This document shows positions 1 to 5,084 of a stretch of DNA of 5,084 nucleotides, piece by piece. The stretch is from Chitinophagaceae bacterium (GTDB lineage: Bacteria > Bacteroidota > Bacteroidia > Chitinophagales > Chitinophagaceae): assembly GCA_021738605.1 (NCBI GenBank), contig JAIPBY010000178.1, positions 1-5,084 of the forward strand, given 5' to 3'. A program made the translations under genes and the position numbers. The notes beneath the pieces were generated by a model. That model did no database searches. It saw nothing but the letters and a program-made list of their open reading frames with translations, and was not told the origin of the DNA. Positions within the stretch are counted from its first letter, which is position 1, and each line of letters starts with the position of its first letter.

Positions 1-665
1 CTTGCAAAAGAATGGCCGATGCCGTAAAAGCCAACAATGGAAAATTGGTTGTGGCCCACTACCGGAGAGGGCTTCCCATGTTTTTAAAAATCAAGGAATT
101 GGTTGAAACAGGTGCGGTGGGCAAGGTAAAAAACATCCGGTTGACCATGTTTCAAACACATAGGACAGACATTGTTGCTGACACAGGATTCAACTGGCGT
201 GTCGATCCTGGCTATGCAGGAGCCGGATATTTTTATGATCTGGCGCCACACCAGCTCGACATCATCCAATTTATTTTTGGCGAGGCCCTGCGCAAGGCCG
301 GTGCTGCTGCTCATCAAACCAATTTCTATACAGCGGAAGATGCAGTTTCTGGCATCATGGAGCTTCCCAACAATATCTTGTTCCAGGGAGATTGGAATTT
401 CTCGATGCCAGAAATCATGAAGGAGGACAGCTGCCTGATCATTGGGGAAAAGGGCTACCTCAAGTTTCCTTTTTTTGGAGCGGAATTGAGGATCGTAACA
501 GCAGCAGGTGCTGACCTGATTTCCTTTGAGCATCCCCAAAACATACAGCATCCCATGATCAGCAAGGTGGTTGATTATTTTCTCGGAAGATCTTCTAACC
601 CATGCTCCATCGAAGAGGCCATGAAGAGCATGGAAGTGATGGAGTCATTTGCTTATGGAAACTAA
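1..665 (+). CDS. Gfo/Idh/MocA-family oxidoreductase, 5'-truncated by window edge
   Basis: NAD(P)-dependent sugar or polyol dehydrogenase family; the substrate cannot be told. The frame is open from base 3 and ends at TAA 663-665, giving about 220 residues of a usual 320-400. Numbering from the Met at base 12, which is internal and not the true start, the visible signatures are an HYRR motif at 16-19 followed by the helix and G-x-x-G-x-V turn typical of the domain junction, an NWR motif at 61-63, and the family motif GYFYDLAPHQLD at 72-83. Asp76 and His80 have the same four-residue spacing as the catalytic Asp172/His176 of Bacillus subtilis inositol dehydrogenase. The rest is the C-terminal alpha/beta substrate domain, with IGEKGYL at 144-150. 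The Rossmann nucleotide-binding fold and catalytic Lys of EKP should lie just before the window, so localisation (cytoplasmic or Tat-exported) is unknown. The next gene follows after 33 bases in the same frame, suggesting an operon. Confidence 0.9.
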   Translation, partial: CKRMADAVKANNGKLVVAHYRRGLPMFLKIKELVETGAVGKVKNIRLTMFQTHRTDIVADTGFNWRVDPGYAGAGYFYDLAPHQLDIIQFIFGEALRKAGAAAHQTNFYTAEDAVSGIMELPNNILFQGDWNFSMPEIMKEDSCLIIGEKGYLKFPFFGAELRIVTAAGADLISFEHPQNIQHPMISKVVDYFLGRSSNPCSIEEAMKSMEVMESFAYGN

Positions 666-698
666 CCATCGATTCAAAACAACAATATAGCCAAGACC

Positions 699-3600
699 AT
701 GTCAACAAAAATTACACCTGTACGCATTTGTATCACCCTGTTGCTGCTCATTGCCGGACTCTCATACACACTGCCACGCTATGGCTTCAGTGAAAATATA
801 GTCATTAAAGACAGCCTCACGGAAACTCAAAAAAGGCTTCCGGAAAATGCATTGAAAGGATTGAATGTTGCCTATGGATTGCAGGTGCAATTGATGGCCA
901 CTGAACCCATGTTGCAAAATCCCACCAACATTGATGTGGATGAAAAGGGAAGAATTTGGGTGACCGAAGCGTATAATTATCGCCCCAACCTCAATGGCAA
1001 TCCAACGACGCCCAAGGGCGACCGCATCATGATCCTGGAAGACAGGAATGGTGATGCACGCATCGATACGGCAAAACTTTTCTACCAGGGCCCGGAACTG
1101 AATGCTCCGCTGGGTATTGCCGTTTTGGGGAAGCGTGTGATTGTTGCGCAAAGTCCTTATGTATGGAACTTTTATGACGACAATGGGGATGACAAGGCCG
1201 ATCGAAAAGAGATCATGTTCCAGGGCATTGAAGGCGAACAGCATGACCATGGCATGCATACATTCACATTTGGTGCAGACGGAAAACTCTATTTCAATTT
1301 TGGCAACAATGGAAAAACATTGAAAGACAGCAAGGGCAATACGGTCGTGGACCAGGATGGTGATGAGATCGGCCCGAAAAAATACAAGCAGGGAATGGTG
1401 TTTCGTTGCGATCCTGATGGGTCCAATGTGGAATGCCTGGGCGATAATTTCAGGAACCCTTATGAAGTGGCGGTAGACAGCTATGGCACCATGTGGCAGA
1501 GTGATAACGATGATGATGGCAACAAGGGAACCAGGATCAATTATGTGATGCCTTATGGTAACTTTGGCTATACCGATGAAATGACGGGTGCAGGATGGAA
1601 TACCACCCGTACGAACATGGAAGACTCGATTCCATTGCGTCACTGGCATCTGAATGACCCGGGTGCTATTCCGAATGTATTGCAAACTGGCGCAGGCTCG
1701 CCAACAGGATTGCTGGTGTACGAAGGAAAACTCTTGCCAGAAGCTTTTCAGCACCAGCTCATCCATGCAGATGCCGGACCCAATGTGGTCAGGGCCTACA
1801 GCATCAGCAATCAAGGCGCGGGGTATGGCGCAAGTATTGTCAACATCATCAAGGGTGAAAATGACCGCTGGTTCAGGCCTGCAGATGTTTGCGTTGCACC
1901 TGATGGGTCATTGATTGTAGCTGACTGGTATGATCCTGGCGTTGGTGGCCATCAGGCCGGAGACCAGACCAGGGGCCGCATCTATCGGGTGGCACCTGCC
2001 AGTGCTCCAAACTATACCATGCCTGCCATTGATTTTTCAAAGGTGGAAGGTGCCTTGCAGGCATTGCAGAATCCTAACCTTGTGGTGCGTTATCATGCGT
2101 ACAACAGACTTCAGCAATTGGGTAAAAAATCAGTGGGTCCTCTGGAAAAACTTTGGCAATCCGATGCCGATCCTGCCATGCGGGCTAGGGCATTTTGGAG
2201 CCTGGTAAAAATGCCGGGTGTCAAGTCTGAAAAATACATCAAACAGTCCCTAAAAGATAAAAATCCACAGCTCAGGATGTTGGCCATCAGAGCAAGCTTG
2301 CAGCTCAAAGACAATACTACTGACGTTTTGAACACACTGAAGCTTGATCCTGATCCTCAGGTAAGAAGGGAATGCATCATTGCTCTTCACCACAACAAAA
2401 GTCCGGAGGCAGCAGGCATATGGGCTGATCTTGCAACACAGTATGATGGCAAAGACCGTTGGTATCTTGAGGCCTTGGGCGTGGGTGCCGATGGTCAATG
2501 GGATGCATTTTTCAATGCCTACTTGCTTGCTGTAAAAGACCCGTTGAAAGATGTTGCTGGCACAGATATTGTCTGGAGGGCCAGAACAGATAAAGCCCTG
2601 CCTTATCTTGAACAGCTTGCTGCAAATGCCAGCCTTCCCCTTAAAACAAGGCTCCGCTATTTTCGTGCATTTGATTTCAACAACAGCCCTGCCAAAAAAG
2701 CCGTATTGTTGAACATCATCAAAAGCAATGCAGGCAGTGACATTGCCATCGACAAGTTGGCCCTGTCTGCTTTGAACCCTGCTGCCACCAAGGCGAATGC
2801 TGCGGCAGAAGCAGCATTGACAAGAGTACTCAATGCCACGTATCAGACAAAAGATTACCTGGACCTGGTGATTCAATACAACCTTAAGTCTGAGCAGCCT
2901 CGGCTCCTTGAGATGGCCATTGCAAAAAATGCAGATAACCTCGGAGGGAATGCGGCTAAGACCCTGCTTGCATCAGGAGGTACTGATATGTTGTGGAAGG
3001 TGTTGAATGACAAGAATGCAGAGCGGGCCATGGGCCTCTTGAATGCACTGGCAAAAATCGGAAACACTGCATCAGTGGATATTTTGCAAGCAGTTGCCCT
3101 GGGCAAAGAATTTCCAGAAACCTTGAAAAAATTTGCAGCCGCAAGGATTGGTTACAGTGGGGAGGGAGAAAAAAGGGTTTTGAAGATCCTGAAAAACAAC
3201 CAGGTGCCCAGCGAATTGATTGCTGATGTGGTGGCCAGTGTGAGCAATTCCTGGAGAGAGTCTGTGCGCAAAGAAGCCAGGCAATACTTGCCAAAAGCGG
3301 TGGAAGTTGAAGCGGTGGTCAGGATTCCAACCATTGATGAACTCAATGCCCTCAAAGCAGTTGCCGCCAATGGCAAGCTTGTTTTTGCTTCGAACTGTGC
3401 TGTTTGCCACAAGGTCAACAACGAGGGTTATGATTTTGGTCCAAAGCTTACAGAGATCGGTTCAAAATATGCGAAAGATGGTATGCTGAAGGCCATTGTC
3501 TATCCTTCAGATGGCATCAGTTTTGGCTATGAGGGATGGGTGTTGAAAATGAACGATGGTTCAGAGACCATGGGCATCATATCCAGCAAAACAAGGACGG

Positions 3601-3770
3601 ATATTGAAATCAAAATGCCGGGCGGTATTATTCAAAAAATCAAGCTTTCATCTGTTAAGTCCATGGAGCAAATGAAAACATCCATGATGTCTGCAGGACT
3701 CCATACGGGCATGTCTCAACAGGAAATGGCAGACCTCCTGGCTTATCTGGATGGGCTAAAAAGAAAATAG
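699..3770 (+). CDS. PVC-type heme-binding protein: beta-propeller dehydrogenase-like, HEAT and cytochrome c domains
   Basis: Complete 1023-residue exported redox protein, probably periplasmic or membrane-anchored. Residues 8-26 are a hydrophobic signal or anchor segment; there is no lipobox, since Cys11 lies at the start of the core. Residues about 60-432 match the membrane-bound dehydrogenase propeller type (TIGR02604-like): TEPMLQNPTNIDVDEKGRIW at 68-87, GDRIMILED at 107-115, RNPYEVAVD at 252-260, and a late blade with DGSLIVADWYDPGVGGHQ at 402-419. Asp-rich loops sit at 115-123, 160-168, 218-222 and 269-275. Residues about 459-564 carry four HEAT-like helical repeats, followed by a less regular helical stretch to about 870. 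Residues 887-1021 form a cytochrome c domain (TIGR02603-like) with Cys900, Cys903 and His904 for covalent heme. The start is supported by the signal segment directly after ATG; no Shine-Dalgarno is seen. The substrate is unknown; related proteins are often assumed to oxidise sugars or alcohols, but few have been tested. Encoded between an oxidoreductase and an acylase. Confidence 0.93.
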   Translation: MSTKITPVRICITLLLLIAGLSYTLPRYGFSENIVIKDSLTETQKRLPENALKGLNVAYGLQVQLMATEPMLQNPTNIDVDEKGRIWVTEAYNYRPNLNGNPTTPKGDRIMILEDRNGDARIDTAKLFYQGPELNAPLGIAVLGKRVIVAQSPYVWNFYDDNGDDKADRKEIMFQGIEGEQHDHGMHTFTFGADGKLYFNFGNNGKTLKDSKGNTVVDQDGDEIGPKKYKQGMVFRCDPDGSNVECLGDNFRNPYEVAVDSYGTMWQSDNDDDGNKGTRINYVMPYGNFGYTDEMTGAGWNTTRTNMEDSIPLRHWHLNDPGAIPNVLQTGAGSPTGLLVYEGKLLPEAFQHQLIHADAGPNVVRAYSISNQGAGYGASIVNIIKGENDRWFRPADVCVAPDGSLIVADWYDPGVGGHQAGDQTRGRIYRVAPASAPNYTMPAIDFSKVEGALQALQNPNLVVRYHAYNRLQQLGKKSVGPLEKLWQSDADPAMRARAFWSLVKMPGVKSEKYIKQSLKDKNPQLRMLAIRASLQLKDNTTDVLNTLKLDPDPQVRRECIIALHHNKSPEAAGIWADLATQYDGKDRWYLEALGVGADGQWDAFFNAYLLAVKDPLKDVAGTDIVWRARTDKALPYLEQLAANASLPLKTRLRYFRAFDFNNSPAKKAVLLNIIKSNAGSDIAIDKLALSALNPAATKANAAAEAALTRVLNATYQTKDYLDLVIQYNLKSEQPRLLEMAIAKNADNLGGNAAKTLLASGGTDMLWKVLNDKNAERAMGLLNALAKIGNTASVDILQAVALGKEFPETLKKFAAARIGYSGEGEKRVLKILKNNQVPSELIADVVASVSNSWRESVRKEARQYLPKAVEVEAVVRIPTIDELNALKAVAANGKLVFASNCAVCHKVNNEGYDFGPKLTEIGSKYAKDGMLKAIVYPSDGISFGYEGWVLKMNDGSETMGIISSKTRTDIEIKMPGGIIQKIKLSSVKSMEQMKTSMMSAGLHTGMSQQEMADLLAYLDGLKRK
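876..1994 (+). other. Beta-propeller (membrane-bound dehydrogenase-type) domain of the heme protein
   Basis: Residues about 60-432 of the 1023-residue protein. Blade-like strands with D-x-x-G-x-I/L-W/Y turns recur, for example DEKGRIW at 81-87, ADGKLYF at 193-199, SYGTMW at 261-266 and PDGSLIV at 401-407. Boundaries are estimated from where these turns start and where the HEAT-like helices begin. In this family the domain is thought to resemble soluble quinoprotein glucose dehydrogenase propellers; whether it binds PQQ or any cofactor cannot be told from the sequence. Confidence 0.75.
2073..2390 (+). other. HEAT-like protein repeats of the heme protein
   Basis: Four helical units lie at residues 459-475, 490-507, 520-537 and 550-566, about 30 residues apart. 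Each begins with an Asn/Asp-Pro turn followed by x-hydrophobic-R and a helix: PNLVVRYHAYNRL, DPAMRARAFWSL, KNPQLRMLAIRASL and PDPQVRRECIIAL. Such repeats usually bind proteins or act as a curved spacer; here they would separate the propeller from the cytochrome. It is a protein-level repeat only, with no obvious DNA-level repetition. Confidence 0.75.
3357..3761 (+). other. C-terminal cytochrome c domain with CxxCH heme site
   Basis: Residues about 887-1021. The heme-attachment motif NCAVCHKV places Cys900, Cys903 and His904 at bases 3396-3410. Family landmarks follow: FGPKLTEIGSKY at 913-924, an IVYPSDGISFGYEGW segment at 933-947, MNDGSETMGII at 951-961 and the closing helix MADLLAYLDGL at 1010-1020. 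The distal heme ligand is expected in the block usually written S-L-M-P-x-G-L; here it reads SMMSAGL at 995-1001, so Met997 is the likely ligand and the usual Pro is Ser. The single motif means one covalent heme, probably passing electrons from the propeller domain to a membrane or periplasmic acceptor. Confidence 0.88.
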
Positions 3771-3784
3771 GTTTTTGTTTTGTG

Positions 3785-3792
3785 TACCTTGC
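3785..3792 (+). promoter_or_regulatory. Possible Bacteroidota -7 promoter box before the acylase gene
   Basis: TACCTTGC lies 16 bases before the ATG at 3809 and differs from the common Bacteroidota -7 form TACCTTTGC by one missing T. No TTTG-type -33 element sits at the usual distance of about 19 bases upstream; the nearby TTTTG runs at 3772-3782 are too close. If real, it would give a very short leader and let the acylase be expressed separately from the gene before it. Weak, chance match possible. Confidence 0.25.
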
Positions 3793-3808
3793 GTTCAAAC
3801 CAAGTTGC

Positions 3809-5084
3809 ATGAAATATTTCCTGTCTTTTCTTTTGTTGCTGACTTTGCATGTTCAAGCCCAGATTGACCCCAAGGCGGTTACCATTGCGCGAGACAGTTT
3901 TGGGGTTCCCCATATTTTTGCCAAAACAGATCCAGAAGTTTCCTATGGTTTGGCATGGGCGCATGCAGAGGATGATTTCAAGAGCTTGCAAATGGTTGCT
4001 CTTCCCTCCAAAGGCTTGATGGGAAGGGCTTTGGGAAAAGATGGTGTTGCGGGAGATTACGCCTTTGCATTGTTTCGCTGCAGAGAGATTACTGAAGAAA
4101 AATGGAATACTCTGTCTCCTGCCTTTTTAAGGCTAGCAGAAGGATATGTGCAAGGGATCAATGATTATGCCAAGGCACATCCTGAAGAAGTATTGGTGAA
4201 GCAATTGTTTCCCATGACACTCAAAGAATACATTGCCTCCTCCGTGTTGGCATTGACGATTTTCAATGGCGGAGACAGGGCCCTGCGGTCCATCTTTGCC
4301 AACAATGTCAATCCATTGATTGATTATGATAAAATGGGCTCCAATGCCATTGCCATCCACCCTTCACGCACAACAACGGGCGACGCTTTTTTAGCGATCA
4401 ATGCCCATCAACCGAATGAAGGACCAGAGGCTTTTTATGAAGCGCATGTAAACAGCGAAGAAGGATGGAATGCCCTTGGAGGCTTGTTGGCTGGAGGGCC
4501 TTGTATTTTGCATGGTGTCAATGAAAACCTTGGCTGGGCACATACGGTAAATTTTTGTGACCGGTTGGATATTTACCAGTTGCAGATGAATCCGAAAAAC
4601 GCTGACCAGTATATGTTTGACGGCGTCTGGACCGATCTGGAGAAGAAAAAAATAAAGCTTCATATCAAGGGCGTTCCCATTCCGGTTTCAAGAGACCTGT
4701 ACTGGAGTAAATATGGTGCAACGATGAAAAATGACCAAGGAACCTTTGCCATCAGGCTGGGTGCCAACATGGAAATCCGCGCCCTGGAACAGTGGTATAC
4801 CATGAACAAGGCGCAAAACTTCTCACAGTTTTACAAGGCCATCTCCATGCAGGGATTGTCGATGTTCAATATCGTATATGCAGACAGGAACGATACCATT
4901 TTTTACATCAACAATGCCCTGATGCCATTGCGTGATCCATCACCGGCATTTGATTGGAAAAAAACATTGCCCGGCAATACCTCAAAGACCCTCTGGACCA
5001 AATTTTATGGTATCAGTGAATTGCCTCAATACGTCAATCCCTCCAGTGGATTTTTGTTCAATACCAATCATTCTTCTTTTTATG
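3809..5084 (+). CDS. Penicillin acylase-family (acyl-homoserine lactone acylase-like) N-terminal-nucleophile hydrolase, 3'-truncated by window edge
   Basis: Secreted amidase that should cut an acyl chain from an amine. The frame stays open for 425 codons to the window end; relatives are usually 700-850 residues. Residues 1-17 are a signal peptide (MKYF, a Leu-rich core, VQA), likely cut before Gln18, so the enzyme is periplasmic or secreted. The alpha chain opens with the family block IARDSFGVPHIFAKT (26-40) and YGLAWAHAEDDF (46-57). Self-cleavage is predicted between Gly177 and Ser178 in MGSNAIAI, giving an alpha chain of about 160 residues. From Ser178 as beta1, His200 is beta23 and Val247 is beta70, matching Hisbeta23 and Valbeta70 of PvdQ, whereas penicillin G acylase has Gln and Ala at the comparable sites. 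An NTN motif at 418-420 probably supplies the oxyanion-hole Asn. The ATG is chosen because the signal peptide follows directly; no Shine-Dalgarno is seen. The true substrate could be AHLs, a lipopeptide or another N-acyl compound. Confidence 0.92.
   Translation, partial: MKYFLSFLLLLTLHVQAQIDPKAVTIARDSFGVPHIFAKTDPEVSYGLAWAHAEDDFKSLQMVALPSKGLMGRALGKDGVAGDYAFALFRCREITEEKWNTLSPAFLRLAEGYVQGINDYAKAHPEEVLVKQLFPMTLKEYIASSVLALTIFNGGDRALRSIFANNVNPLIDYDKMGSNAIAIHPSRTTTGDAFLAINAHQPNEGPEAFYEAHVNSEEGWNALGGLLAGGPCILHGVNENLGWAHTVNFCDRLDIYQLQMNPKNADQYMFDGVWTDLEKKKIKLHIKGVPIPVSRDLYWSKYGATMKNDQGTFAIRLGANMEIRALEQWYTMNKAQNFSQFYKAISMQGLSMFNIVYADRNDTIFYINNALMPLRDPSPAFDWKKTLPGNTSKTLWTKFYGISELPQYVNPSSGFLFNTNHSSFY
4337..4342 (+). 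other. Predicted autoproteolytic site and catalytic Ser of the acylase
   Basis: Codons for Gly177 (4337-4339) and Ser178 (4340-4342). In this Ntn-hydrolase family the precursor cuts itself before Ser, Thr or Cys, and the freed Ser amine acts as the general base. The surrounding MGSNAIAI matches the G-S-N-A/x pattern of AHL acylases, and the downstream spacing to His beta23 and Val beta70 supports the assignment. Confidence 0.88.

Noticed and set aside
12..14. ATG at 12 as the true start of the first gene
   Set aside because: The frame stays open to the window edge, and the protein would lack the Rossmann fold and EKP motif required by the family, so this Met is internal.
762..1814. A 350-codon open frame on the minus strand inside the heme-protein gene
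   Set aside because: It lies entirely opposite a well-supported coding region, its translation is rich in Ile, His and Cys with no recognisable family motif, and it has no sign of its own promoter. It is a shadow of the + strand codon usage.
2250..2876. A 208-codon minus-strand open frame opposite the HEAT region
   Set aside because: The Cys-rich translation shows no domain or signal, and it overlaps conserved helical repeats on the + strand.
3786..3806. Hairpin or terminator between the heme protein and the acylase
   Set aside because: Only a four-base CTTG/CAAG stem with a nine-base loop is present, with no GC-rich stem and no T-run after it.

Overview
The window reads as ordinary chromosomal DNA from a Bacteroidota bacterium, probably of the Chitinophagales/Saprospiria kind. 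This is an inference. It rests on moderate GC, starts with no Shine-Dalgarno sequence, a TACCTTGC box just upstream of the third gene that resembles the Bacteroidota -7 promoter element, and gene families common in that phylum. No RNA gene, mobile element, CRISPR array or long DNA repeat was seen. All three genes lie on the + strand, tightly packed, with gaps of 33 and 38 bases.

Layout: (1) 1-665 is the C-terminal two thirds of a Gfo/Idh/MocA-family NAD(P)-dependent oxidoreductase, whose Rossmann fold and EKP motif lie before the window. (2) 699-3770 is a complete 1023-residue exported protein with an N-terminal membrane/signal segment, a beta-propeller of the membrane-bound dehydrogenase type with Asp-rich calcium-like loops, a HEAT-like helical middle and a C-terminal cytochrome c domain with one CxxCH. 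This is the PVC-type heme-binding architecture. (3) 3809-5084 is the first 425 codons of a secreted penicillin acylase-family N-terminal-nucleophile hydrolase. It has a signal peptide, a predicted self-cleavage site at Gly177/Ser178, and His and Val at beta-chain positions 23 and 70, as in the acyl-homoserine lactone acylase PvdQ.

How they may work together: the first two genes are both redox proteins of families often linked to carbohydrate or polyol oxidation, and the short gap suggests co-transcription. The acylase follows with its own possible weak promoter, so it may be a neighbour rather than a partner. Nothing here proves a new system. The points most worth checking are the predicted specificity of the acylase, the heme/propeller fusion with its altered distal heme-ligand motif, and whether the three-gene order is conserved.
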